From Candidatus Zixiibacteriota bacterium (GTDB lineage Bacteria; Zixibacteria; MSB-5A5; GN15; FEB-12), in the NCBI GenBank assembly GCA_029860345.1, contig JAOUBJ010000002.1, positions 248,001 to 312,000 on the forward strand: a stretch of DNA of 64,000 nt, read 5' to 3'. Each line of letters starts with the position of its first letter. Positions within the stretch are counted from its first letter, which is position 1. The notes beneath the pieces were generated by a model, which ran no database searches, was not told the origin of the DNA, and saw nothing but the letters and a program-made list of their open reading frames with translations. The translations under genes were made by a program, and so were the position numbers. Positions 35,750 through 44,500 of this stretch are shown in pieces.

Positions 35750-36774
35750 AGACCTATCCTTTTCAGAACAGTCTGCAGATACATTCTACACCAAAGTTGT
35801 GGGGGAAATGTGGGAGCGGGCTGGCGGTCGTCATTGCCAGGAGCGAAGCGACGCGGCAATCTCGTCTTCTCTTGTGGCCTCTTCTATATCGTAGGTCAGG
35901 ACTCCTGTCCCGAAGGGGTCGTCCTGAGCGCAGTCGAAGGACGAGGTTTCGACAATTGAGGTCACCAGAGCAAAGAATCCCGCGAAGCGCGGGATGTCGA
36001 AACCACAGGGGTTTCGACCTACTTTTCCCCTCAAGCCTATCCCAAGTGACTCTGCCAAAGCACCGCTGCGCGAGCCCCGCCCACAATTGCCTTATTAGGT
36101 CCTCTATCTGCCACTTATGTAGAACTCCCTTGGATTAGTTGCAAAGTCGCATCCCAATGTCGTTCGTACTACAGGGTTGTACTATAAGATGTTGTGGTCT
36201 CTTCTGTCAAGTATTAGTGGTAAGCGCCCCTCGACTCCGCTCGGGGTGACTGTGCTTGCTATTTCCCGGCAATTCCTGCGCAAAACCATGACCGTCTCGG
36301 TAAGGGTAAGGTCCCAGATTCGCAAAGCACGAGGAGGTCACTTAGCACAAAAAACAAAAGTACCCAAAACGAACCCAATCTGCCATAACCCTAAACGCGC
36401 AAACCTGCTACGGCGAATCCTTTCCGGGGGTGGCAGCTGGCCCCGTCTGCACCCTGTACCGTTGTGTCGGGTCTTGGACTCGCCGAAGGCGTGGGTGTGA
36501 CCCGACACCGCCCCGCGTGGCGCACGAGGACGTACACCACGCACCAAATGTGTTAGAGTGGCACCCTCAAGCCTTGCTTGGGGGTGAATCCGGCAGTAAC
36601 CCGACCCAAACAAGGTTTGAGTCGGCCACCCAAAGCAAAGAGTGTATGGCGTGTGCACCCCTCGACTCCGCTCGGGGTGACAGTCCGGCGCTATTCCAAC
36701 CGTAGATCGGCGGTTCTAGTTGACAGATGGTCAATTCTTTTTATCTTAGCTGCCGTGAAACGAAGGATTGACAG
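35750..36774. other. 1-kb repeat island without genes
   Basis: It contains a GCGAAGCGACGCGGCAAT block near 35840, a Family D/A composite (35885-35960), a GCGAAGCGCGGGA palindrome with Family D remnants (35975-36022), Family A copies at 36228-36252 and 36657-36683, and a Family C copy at about 36515-36544 (GCGTGGCGCACGAGGACGTA). An imperfect palindrome sits around 36465-36508 (GTGTCGGGTC ... GACCCGACAC). Every open frame here is repeat sequence. Confidence 0.7.
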
Positions 36775-37863
36775 ATGAAAACGGAGACTGACTGTAGATT
36801 CCAGTCGCTCAGCCATCTGGTAGGCAACACTCCACTTCTGGAGATTTCCTTCGAGTTCAAAGGCAGCCGTCGTCGCCTTTTTGTCAAGGCCGAGCACATG
36901 AACATGACCGGCAGCATCAAGGACAGGATGGCGTTGCATATTCTCAAGCGAGCCTATGAGAAGGGGAAGCTGCGAAAGGGACAGACGATCATCGAAGCGA
37001 CCTCTGGCAATACCGGAATATCGTTTGCGGGAATCGGTCGGGCGCTGGGCCATCCGGTGACGATTTTCATGCCCGATTGGATGAGCCGTGAGAGGGTGGC
37101 CTTGATCGAAAGCCTTGGCGCTGTTATTCGTCCGGTCACCCGGCAGGAGGGTGGCTTTCTGGGGAGTATTGAGATGGCCGAGAAGCTGGCCCAAGAGAAT
37201 CCGGACAGTTTTCTTCCCTGTCAGTTTTCAAACAAGGACAATATCGAAGCGCACGCTGAGACGACCGGTCCGGAACTATGGTGGCAACTTCATTTCATGC
37301 AGCTTAAACCGGACGCCTTCGTGGCCGGCGTGGGGACGGGTGGCAGTATTATGGGGGTGGGCAGTTTCCTGAAGGCGCAATCGGAAGATATCAAAGCTCA
37401 CCCGATGGAACCGGCTGAATCACCTACTTTGCGCACCGGTCACAAGATTGGACAGCATCGAATTCAAGGCATCTCAGATGAATTCATTCCCTCGATTCTG
37501 GATTTGGATTTTCTCGATGAGATCATAGACGTTCACGACGGTGATGCCATTATCATGGCTCAGAAACTGGCTGCGCAGTTAGGGCTGGCCGTGGGTATCT
37601 CGTCCGGGGCGAATTTCATCGCGGCGCTCAAAGTGCAGGAACGAATGTCGCCCGAAACGATCGTAGTCACGCTTTTTGCCGACAGCAACAAGAAGTATCT
37701 CAGCACTGATCTTCTTCGCAAAGAACCGGTGCGTGACGGCTACCTGGCCCCGGAGATCGAACTGCTCGGCTTCGATTCACACAAGCGAGTGTGTAATACC
37801 TGCTGCGATTATCCCGACTGCAACCAGATGCTGGCACAGCCCCGGTTCGCTTCTTCAAATTAA
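36775..37863 (+). CDS. PLP-dependent cysteine-synthase-family enzyme
   Basis: 362 residues of fold-type II. The PLP lysine is Lys49 in [19 protein letters not shown] binds the substrate carboxylate and [12 protein letters not shown] the cofactor phosphate. The family includes O-acetylserine sulfhydrylase and cystathionine beta-synthase; the protein is longer than plain CysK. Its C-terminal tail contains [12 protein letters not shown], a Cys cluster not found in CysK, which may bind a metal or act in sulfur handling. There is no CBS domain. Start ATG 36775 is assigned from the conserved [10 protein letters not shown] position. Confidence 0.88.
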   Translation: MKTETDCRFQSLSHLVGNTPLLEISFEFKGSRRRLFVKAEHMNMTGSIKDRMALHILKRAYEKGKLRKGQTIIEATSGNTGISFAGIGRALGHPVTIFMPDWMSRERVALIESLGAVIRPVTRQEGGFLGSIEMAEKLAQENPDSFLPCQFSNKDNIEAHAETTGPELWWQLHFMQLKPDAFVAGVGTGGSIMGVGSFLKAQSEDIKAHPMEPAESPTLRTGHKIGQHRIQGISDEFIPSILDLDFLDEIIDVHDGDAIIMAQKLAAQLGLAVGISSGANFIAALKVQERMSPETIVVTLFADSNKKYLSTDLLRKEPVRDGYLAPEIELLGFDSHKRVCNTCCDYPDCNQMLAQPRFASSN

Positions 37864-38071
37864 CTTACCTGTACCGCCGGGTACTTTGCATGACCTAAAG
37901 TCATTGTTCGGCTTAGGCTTGTAACATATTTTAGTGCAGTCGGTTAGCGTAATTGCAGCGCGTCGCAATTCATGGCGATTGTGGGTCGATTCGTCCCTTT
38001 AGGAATACGACTTTCTGCCGATTTTGATATGGTAGGATGCTCTGTGACTTTAAGCCCCCAGGAGGGTAATT

Positions 38072-38437
38072 ATGTCCGAAACGCGAAAATACCCCAGATA
38101 CGAAACCGAGGACCTGCTGATGGTCTTCAATCGGGAAACAGATGAACACATCGGTGGACTGGCCAACCTGACGCCGGAAGGCGCCATGATAATCACCAGG
38201 GAACCAGTCGAGATATCAACAACTGCAAAGTGCCGTGTTGAATTGCCCCGAGTTATTCTCGATTGCGATGAATTCGTTTTTGACGCTGAATGCGTTTGGT
38301 GCAAGAAAGACACTACCCGCGGTTGGTATGAATCTGGATACAGGCTAAGAAATATCTCGGAACAAGACCAGGATCTTTTGACTTATGTTATGCTTCAGCT
38401 AATGTCCGAGCAGAAGGTCGCGCACAACACGCCTTAG
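38072..38437 (+). CDS. PilZ domain protein
   Basis: A 121-residue single-domain protein. RKYPRY at residues 5-10 corresponds to the RxxxR c-di-GMP motif and ANLTPEGAMI (about 28-37) to the D/NxSxxG motif, with Thr at the Ser position. The remaining beta-strands and terminal helix fit a PilZ barrel. It probably acts as a c-di-GMP effector that regulates a nearby or distant partner. A strong Shine-Dalgarno sequence (CAGGAGGG) precedes ATG 38072. The neighbours do not suggest its partner. Confidence 0.85.
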   Translation: MSETRKYPRYETEDLLMVFNRETDEHIGGLANLTPEGAMIITREPVEISTTAKCRVELPRVILDCDEFVFDAECVWCKKDTTRGWYESGYRLRNISEQDQDLLTYVMLQLMSEQKVAHNTP

Positions 38438-38527
38438 TTCGATCGACCTCCGCCGACCACCAATCAGAGCGCACTCACATCACGTTTTCAGCCGTCTGAG
38501 CGATATCGCTTTGACAGCTGCTGCCTA

Positions 38528-39934
38528 TTGACTACCTTTGCCTCCGTGACAAAAGTCAACCTGACCGACACCGCAAAGAAGAAGCGGGCCGATTACACCG
38601 AAGGCTCCATAATAGGGTCCATCCTCAAAATGGGGTTGCCGTCGATGTTCGGTTTTTTGAGCCAGAACGTTTATTCGTTGGTGGACACCTATTGGGTTTC
38701 CAAGTTACCCATAAAAGAGACAGGGGTGGCGGCGGTCACTTTTTTTGCCACCATACTCTGGTTCTTTTTTTCGTTCAACCAATTGGTCGGACCCGGCTCG
38801 GTGGCGATTATTTCGCGGCGCTATGGTGAACAAGCGTATCACCGTACCGAGAAAGCGATCAAGGAAACGCTGTTGCTCAAGCTCTTTTTTGGGTTGATCT
38901 TTGGTGTTGTCGGCTTTTTCACGGTTCATTACATGCTCTATCTTCTGGGTGCACGAGGGGAAGCGCTCGCAGCCGGGACCGTCTATGGGCGGATCATGTT
39001 TCTGGGGATGGGCATCATGTATGCCACTTTTTCATGTTACACCGCCATGCGCTCGGTGGCCAACCCGGCCATGGCGATGATCCTCATGGTGGCCTCCAAC
39101 GGACTCAACATGGTGCTCGATCCGATTATGATGTTCGGTTGGTTCGGACTGCCGGCGATGGGTATTGAGGGTGCAGCGTGGGCTTCGGTAATCGCATACT
39201 CCATTACTTTTGCCGTCGGTCTGTTTTTGATGTATGGGGGTCACACCAATGTGAGGCTGACCCTGAGCGGCAGAGTCCCGGTGTCATTTGAGTCGATGTG
39301 GAAGATGCTTAAAATAGGTATTCCGGCCTGGCTGGGGTCGATGTCGTTCTCCAGCGCCCGGCTGGTGATCACGCCGTTGATCGCGGTGTTCGGCACCGAG
39401 GTGGTCGCGGCCTATGGGGTAGGCAACCAGGTTACCCATTTCGGTATCATGATCCTTGTGGGCATCGGTCTGGGTTTGTCGGCCTTGATAGGCCACAACA
39501 TGGGTGGCGGAAAGCTAAAGCGGGCCAAGAAAACGGCCGACCAGGCGGTGCTGTTGGGGATCGGCACCATGGTGTTTTTCGGCGCCGTATCGTTTCTGTT
39601 TGCCCGTCCTATTATGCAAATGTTCTTCGAAAACGAAGTGACCATCAGTTACGGAGTCACCATGCTGAAAATCATGGCGCTCGGCCTGCCGTTCTTCGGC
39701 GGCTATATGATGATCGAGGAGATTCATCTCGGCGTCGGACTCAACACCCCGGCTATGGTCATGGACATCATTCACGCCTGGGTGTTTCAGGTTGGTCCTA
39801 TTCTTTTGTTTACCAACATTTTGGGATTTGATCAAAGAGCTATATGGTGGACGATCAGTATTGCCGGCGCCCTTATCTCGGTAGTTTTCTACATTTATTA
39901 CCGGCGGGGACGCTGGCTGACAGTTAAGGTGTAG
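38528..39934 (+). CDS. MATE family efflux transporter
   Basis: 468 residues with twelve predicted membrane helices in two pseudo-symmetric bundles. MATE-type features are FGFLSQNVYSLVDTYWVSKL in helix 1, VGPGSVAIISRRYG, AWASVIAYSITFAVGLFLMY, and the second half beginning WKMLKIGIPAWLGSMSFS and ending LGVGLNTPAMVMD. It is predicted to export cationic drugs or metabolites using Na+ or H+. The start is uncertain: TTG 38528 and GTG 38546 are both possible and neither has a good Shine-Dalgarno sequence. The MBL-fold gene begins five bases after its stop. Confidence 0.92.
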   Translation: MTTFASVTKVNLTDTAKKKRADYTEGSIIGSILKMGLPSMFGFLSQNVYSLVDTYWVSKLPIKETGVAAVTFFATILWFFFSFNQLVGPGSVAIISRRYGEQAYHRTEKAIKETLLLKLFFGLIFGVVGFFTVHYMLYLLGARGEALAAGTVYGRIMFLGMGIMYATFSCYTAMRSVANPAMAMILMVASNGLNMVLDPIMMFGWFGLPAMGIEGAAWASVIAYSITFAVGLFLMYGGHTNVRLTLSGRVPVSFESMWKMLKIGIPAWLGSMSFSSARLVITPLIAVFGTEVVAAYGVGNQVTHFGIMILVGIGLGLSALIGHNMGGGKLKRAKKTADQAVLLGIGTMVFFGAVSFLFARPIMQMFFENEVTISYGVTMLKIMALGLPFFGGYMMIEEIHLGVGLNTPAMVMDIIHAWVFQVGPILLFTNILGFDQRAIWWTISIAGALISVVFYIYYRRGRWLTVKV

Positions 39935-39939
39935 GGGGT

Positions 39940-40680
39940 ATGAACAGGATGTCAGACAACCCCGATACCCACTGGCGCGGGAACGACCTCTCGGTACAAG
40001 TCCTCTTTACCGCCGCGGGGGTGGCACAGCAAATCTGGATAGATAGCGGAAGCGGCGGTTTGCTGGTGGATGTCGGCGATGGAACACTGCGTGATATGCT
40101 GACCGAAGGGCTGAATCCACGAGGCGTTACGGGAGTTGTTATCACACACGGCCACTTCGATCATGTCGGAGGTTTGCACTCGCTTTTGGGATACCTGCGT
40201 ATGGTGGGACGTGACCAACCGCTTGAAGTGATCGCACCAAAGAACTGTACGGAGATGCTCGGAATCGTCGAAAACTTCCACCGCAGTTACCCCGACTCAA
40301 TTCCCTTTCGTGTGAACATCCACGAACTTGGCGACCGCGAGACATTTGGCTGCGCAGGTATGACTATCGAAGCATTCGATGTCATCCACTGTGGAAGCGT
40401 CTCTGGCTCCGGCGTAATGGCGCCAATCCCGGCCAATGGCTACCGAATATCGTCCGCCGACGAGACAGTAGCGATCAGCGGTGACACCGGCAGCAATGCC
40501 GACCTGGAAGCATTGGTTAAAGATGCCGACCTGGCTATAATCGAAGCAACTTACAGCGATGGTTACGATGTGGCCCAGGAAGCGTTGCGAAATGTCCACC
40601 TGTCGGAACGGCTGGCTTCAGAGCTGGGGAAACTGGCCAAGCACCATATACTGGTACATCGGATCAGGAAATATCCGTAG
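39940..40680 (+). CDS. MBL-fold metallo-hydrolase (RNase Z/arylsulfatase-like group)
   Basis: 246 residues. The metal-binding motif THGHFDHVGG begins at about 69 (His70, His72, Asp74, His75). A distal His is in DVIHCGS, the bridging Asp in ISGDTG, and ADLAIIEATYSD is typical of the ElaC/AtsA-like branch. The final His normally seen near the end may be the one in HHILVHRI. The substrate is unknown. It follows the MATE gene closely and precedes a tautomerase gene by about 85 bases. Confidence 0.88.
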   Translation: MNRMSDNPDTHWRGNDLSVQVLFTAAGVAQQIWIDSGSGGLLVDVGDGTLRDMLTEGLNPRGVTGVVITHGHFDHVGGLHSLLGYLRMVGRDQPLEVIAPKNCTEMLGIVENFHRSYPDSIPFRVNIHELGDRETFGCAGMTIEAFDVIHCGSVSGSGVMAPIPANGYRISSADETVAISGDTGSNADLEALVKDADLAIIEATYSDGYDVAQEALRNVHLSERLASELGKLAKHHILVHRIRKYP

Positions 40681-40764
40681 CCTGGGCAACGGCCTCGATC
40701 ATTTCACTTCCATTTGTTACGACAGCCTGTATATTGCACCCAACCATTGAATGGAGTGATCAAT

Positions 40765-41187
40765 ATGCCTTGTCTTGAGATAGCAATGCCGAAGGTCGAC
40801 AGGGAGACGAAGGTGCAACTGGCCGACAAGCTGACGGAAGCCTTCGCGGCAGCCTCCGGCTTTCCGGCTGAGATATTCGGCGTTCATTTTCGCGAATACG
40901 AACCGGGCACGGCATCCGCAGGCGGCACGCTGTGGGACGGCGGAGACACGCGACCGTATCTGCACTTTCTGCTGTACAGCCCGCGATTGAAACGATCCGT
41001 CAAACAGAAACTGGCAGCAACTCTGTCTCAGGCGTTCACCCAATGTGTCGGACATACGCACTGGTTACCGGTCATCCATCTGTGTGAGCATCCCTATGAT
41101 AATGTGGGCGTTGAAGGCAAGCTCTTATCCGACAGCTATGAAGAGTGCGCCAAGAGTCGCTTTTATTATGAAACGCCGAAGGACTGA
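40765..41187 (+). CDS. Tautomerase-superfamily protein, fused double domain
   Basis: A 140-residue protein whose start at ATG 40765 gives Met-Pro, so Pro1 becomes the N-terminal catalytic base after Met removal. A Shine-Dalgarno GGAGTG supports this start; the longer frame from 40714 is rejected. Two 4-oxalocrotonate-tautomerase-like halves are visible, PCLEIAMPKVDRETKVQLADKLTEAF and PYLHFLLYSPRLKRSVKQKLAATLSQAF. It therefore looks like a tandem fusion, with only the first half having a free Pro. The substrate is unknown. Confidence 0.82.
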   Translation: MPCLEIAMPKVDRETKVQLADKLTEAFAAASGFPAEIFGVHFREYEPGTASAGGTLWDGGDTRPYLHFLLYSPRLKRSVKQKLAATLSQAFTQCVGHTHWLPVIHLCEHPYDNVGVEGKLLSDSYEECAKSRFYYETPKD

Positions 41188-41191
41188 CACC

Positions 41192-41980
41192 GTGAACGAG
41201 CGCGATGACATAGCCCAGGTTAACAAGGCGTTGTGGAAGAGTTGGGCCGGCGACAACGACCAATACACAACTCCCTGGCTGGACCTGAAAAGGGACCTGC
41301 TGGAGGACTTCGTTGAAGGGCGTATCGAAGTACTGCCAAGGCCGTACATGTATGTGTATCCACGCCGAGTGTTGGAAGCGGTTGCAGGGAAGAAAGTTCT
41401 TTGTCTGGCTACCGGTGGCGGTCAGCAGTCGGCTGTGTTCGGATTGCTGGGTGCCGATGTGACAATACTTGATTTGACCGATGAGCAGTTGGCCGCCGAT
41501 CGGGAAGCGGCTTCCCATCACGGCTACCATGCCACGACAATCCAGGGGGACATGCGTGATTTGTCAGCGTTCGAGGACGTTTCATTCGACCTGGTCTATC
41601 AAGCGATCTCAATCGTATTCGTGCCTGATGTTCGCGAAGTCTACCGTGAGGTTAGTCGCGTTCTGAAACCGGGCGGTTGCTATCGAGTCGGCCATTGCCT
41701 GGCAGCAACGCAGGTTGTGGATGATACAACTGTGTGCGATGACGGTTACGTTGTCAAGGGCATCTATTTCGGTGGCGAGATGGTGGAGGCTGATGGAAGA
41801 GAGTTCCGCCATCACCTATCCGATGTGTTCAACGGTCTTTGTGAACTTGGATTCAGAATTGACGGTGTCTGGGAGGACCCGCGACACCATTATCATCTGT
41901 CAAACCCGGAACCGGGGACCGAGGAGCACATGGTAAAGCATGTTCAGAAGTACTTTGCGATTATGGCACAGAAGGAATAG
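41192..41980 (+). CDS. SAM-dependent class I methyltransferase
   Basis: 262 residues from GTG 41192, which lies four bases after the tautomerase stop with AAGGA upstream; longer in-frame starts overlap the previous gene. Motif I is VLCLATGGGQQS, motif II TILDLTDEQL, and motif IV FDLVYQAISIVFVPD, followed by VLKPGGCYRVGH. The N-terminus (NKALWKSWAGDND) is common in uncharacterised small-molecule methyltransferases. It belongs to a closely spaced run with the tautomerase and 2H phosphoesterase genes. The substrate cannot be told. Confidence 0.9.
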   Translation: MNERDDIAQVNKALWKSWAGDNDQYTTPWLDLKRDLLEDFVEGRIEVLPRPYMYVYPRRVLEAVAGKKVLCLATGGGQQSAVFGLLGADVTILDLTDEQLAADREAASHHGYHATTIQGDMRDLSAFEDVSFDLVYQAISIVFVPDVREVYREVSRVLKPGGCYRVGHCLAATQVVDDTTVCDDGYVVKGIYFGGEMVEADGREFRHHLSDVFNGLCELGFRIDGVWEDPRHHYHLSNPEPGTEEHMVKHVQKYFAIMAQKE

Positions 41981-41991
41981 GAGCGGGCACG

Positions 41992-42531
41992 ATGCACGGA
42001 CTGGTCACATTGTTGCCGGATCCATTCTACGAACAGGTCGAAGCGATCTGGGATCGCCTTGAACAACGGTGCGGACTGAACGGGATTCGAGTTACGCCGT
42101 ACCCGCACTTTTCCTGGAATATTGCCGAACATTATGACTTCGAGCGGTTGGAAGATTTGGTCCGGCAGCTATCCACGGATATAGCTCCCTTTCCAGCAAG
42201 CACAGCCGGGCTGGGGCTGTTCACCGGCGAGAATCCGGTGGTGTACATGGTGGTTGTCCGAAATGAGGCTCTATCCGGTCTGCATAAACAGCTTTGGCAA
42301 ACGGTCGCAGGGGCATGCGATGACCTAAGCCTGTTGTACGCTCCCGAAGTATGGGTGCCCCACATTAGTCTTGCCTACGAGGATGTAGACAGAGAGAATC
42401 TTCGGCAGGCTATGAGCGAACTGGCTTTTGAGACCTACAACTGGAGGTTTGTCGTTGACCACATAGCGTTTATTCGTGAGAGTGAGGGACAGGTAGGTGA
42501 ACTTAAATGGAAGATACCTCTGGGTCGATGA
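41992..42531 (+). CDS. 2H phosphoesterase / 2'-5' RNA-ligase-like protein
   Basis: 179 residues with the two histidine motifs of the superfamily: PHFSW (about 38-42, HxS) and PHISLAYE (about 122-129, HxS). They lie symmetrically around the beta-sheet core as expected. Such proteins hydrolyse cyclic phosphodiesters of nucleotides or RNA. The gene begins 11 bases after the methyltransferase with GGAGCG upstream. The family is clear from the paired motifs; the substrate is unknown. Confidence 0.82.
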   Translation: MHGLVTLLPDPFYEQVEAIWDRLEQRCGLNGIRVTPYPHFSWNIAEHYDFERLEDLVRQLSTDIAPFPASTAGLGLFTGENPVVYMVVVRNEALSGLHKQLWQTVAGACDDLSLLYAPEVWVPHISLAYEDVDRENLRQAMSELAFETYNWRFVVDHIAFIRESEGQVGELKWKIPLGR

Positions 42532-42585
42532 TCATTGCATCTGGTCGCGGGGCATCCGGCCGGAGGTGTATCTAAGGGCAGTAGA

Positions 42586-43536
42586 ATGAACATGAATGGT
42601 GATAACATGATGATCTTTGCGGGCAGCGGCAGTCGTAAGCTCACCAGGGCGATCTGCACCTGGCTCGGCGTGCCGATGGGGAATGGTGAAGCGATTCAGT
42701 TCTCCGAAGGTAACACTTTTGTGCGCATACTTGAAAACGTGCGCGGACGAGATGTCTTCATCGTACAGTCAACGGTTTTCCCGGCCAATGATAACCTGGT
42801 TGAACTGCTGTTCTGGATAGATGCCTTCAAACGGGCCAGTGCCGAGTCGGTGACGGCGGTGATACCGTATTTCAGCTACGGCAAAGGTGACAAAAAAGAC
42901 GAGCCGCGCGTTTCGATCCGAGCGCGCGTCGTGGCCGATGCAATCGAAGCGGCCGGCGTCGATCGGGTTGTGACGATGGACCTGCACGCCCCGCAGATTC
43001 AAGGGTTCTTTCGTGTCCCTGTCGACAATCTGTACGCGCTACCGGCGCTGTGTGACCGCGTGGAAAAACTCGGGCTGGACAATTTGGTGGTTGTCTCTCC
43101 GGACTCAGGTTTCGTTAAGCAGGCGCGCAAGTACGCCCGGCATCTCGGGGTCTCGTTGACCATCGCCGACAAAGAACGGACCGCCCACGATGAGACGGCC
43201 GCGGTGATGGCGGTCATCGGCGATGTCCGGGACAAGACCGCCTTGATCGTGGATGACTTCACTATATCCGGCGGCACATTGACGGCTGTGGCGGAGCAGC
43301 TTATCAAGCATGGCGCGCGCGGCGTGTATGCGATGGTGGCTCATGGTGTACTGGGGGCTGGGTCCATCGAGCGAATTCACGAAAGCCCCATCACCAAGCT
43401 ATTGATTACTGATAGTATTGAGAATCAGCCGGTGACCTTTTCAGACAAAATTGAGACGGTGTCGGTGGCGCCGCTATTCGGTGATGCTATGAAACGTATT
43501 TACAACCGCGAAAGTGTCAGCGAGATGTTCGGATGA
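42586..43536 (+). CDS. prs: Ribose-phosphate pyrophosphokinase
   Basis: 316 residues, the normal length. It makes PRPP from ribose 5-phosphate and ATP for nucleotide and histidine synthesis. Recognised are the duplicated phosphoribosyltransferase fold, the divalent-metal motif DLHAPQIQGFF, and the PRPP-binding loop ALIVDDFTISGGTL. The flexible loop after PYFSY reads GKGDKKDEPR rather than the common ARQDRK, so this may be a diverged class or paralogue. Several Met codons follow the start; ATG 42586 has AAGGG upstream and the longer frame from 42535 lacks support. Confidence 0.88.
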   Translation: MNMNGDNMMIFAGSGSRKLTRAICTWLGVPMGNGEAIQFSEGNTFVRILENVRGRDVFIVQSTVFPANDNLVELLFWIDAFKRASAESVTAVIPYFSYGKGDKKDEPRVSIRARVVADAIEAAGVDRVVTMDLHAPQIQGFFRVPVDNLYALPALCDRVEKLGLDNLVVVSPDSGFVKQARKYARHLGVSLTIADKERTAHDETAAVMAVIGDVRDKTALIVDDFTISGGTLTAVAEQLIKHGARGVYAMVAHGVLGAGSIERIHESPITKLLITDSIENQPVTFSDKIETVSVAPLFGDAMKRIYNRESVSEMFG

Positions 43537-43603
43537 TGTGCCGCCGATCTGTTCGTTCACATAGGATATCTCGCCATCCCCAACAACTTCAACTGAGAGA
43601 AAA

Positions 43604-44389
43604 GTGAAAACCAAAGCTGTGATTTTCGATCTGGACGACACGCTGATTCCCAGTGTGCGAGATGTCCTCAGAGCACTAAGCGCAACGCTGACGCCGGTGG
43701 CTGAGCGCTATGACAAAGCGCCGGATGAACTGGTGGTGACCATGCGAAGTACGGCTCGCGAAATATGGCGCGCATCGGACCTACACCCATACTGCGAACG
43801 GGTAGGCATAGCCTCGTATGAAGGACTATGGGCCACGCCTGTGGCAAACAGTGATGAAGCTCGACAGCTAAGCGAATGGTTGCCTGAGTATCGCCTTCAT
43901 GCCTGGCGTTCGGCGCTGAAACGACAGGGGATCGAAGAAGAAGGTCTTGCCGAACATCTGGCGGCGACCTTTCCAACCGAACGAAGAAGGCGAGCCGGTC
44001 CATTTCCGGAGATTGAAACTGTTCTGAATCACCTCAAGGAATCGTACCGCCTGGCTCTACTTACCAACGGCGAAGTCGGTCTTCAAAACGAGAAGCTGGA
44101 CCTGTCCGGATTGCGACACCACTTCGAAGTGGTTACAGTATCAGGTGAAATCGGCATCGGCAAACCTGATCGACAAGTATTCGACCTGACGTTGAAACGA
44201 TTGGGTCTGACGGTCGATGCTGCGGTCATGGTCGGTGACAATCTCAGAACGGATATCTCAGGGGCGTTGGGAATCGGGATGTTCTCAGCGTGGATCAACC
44301 GCGACGGCAGGACAGGCGATGACACCATCCGACCGGACGCAGAGCTGGCCGACCTCACCGAACTTGCCGGTGCCATTCCCAACATTTGA
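43604..44389 (+). CDS. HAD-superfamily hydrolase
   Basis: 261 residues from GTG 43604. Motif I is FDLDDTLIPS (nucleophile and acid Asp). A helical cap of about 90 residues follows, then motif II LLTNGE, motif III Lys in IGIGKPDRQVF, and motif IV VMVGDNLRTDISGA. This pattern fits the YjjG/haloacid-dehalogenase-like class with a C1 cap. It is probably a nucleotide or sugar phosphatase. It begins 67 bases after prs; an operon with prs is possible but not shown. Confidence 0.88.
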   Translation: MKTKAVIFDLDDTLIPSVRDVLRALSATLTPVAERYDKAPDELVVTMRSTAREIWRASDLHPYCERVGIASYEGLWATPVANSDEARQLSEWLPEYRLHAWRSALKRQGIEEEGLAEHLAATFPTERRRRAGPFPEIETVLNHLKESYRLALLTNGEVGLQNEKLDLSGLRHHFEVVTVSGEIGIGKPDRQVFDLTLKRLGLTVDAAVMVGDNLRTDISGALGIGMFSAWINRDGRTGDDTIRPDAELADLTELAGAIPNI

Positions 44390-44500
44390 GAAGACACCAG
44401 CTGCTCGTCCCATCAGTCGAACCGCCAACCAATGGTTGCATGATAACGTACCAACTGTAGCAACAGAGTATACGCTCACCAGCAACAAGGAACGTGCATC

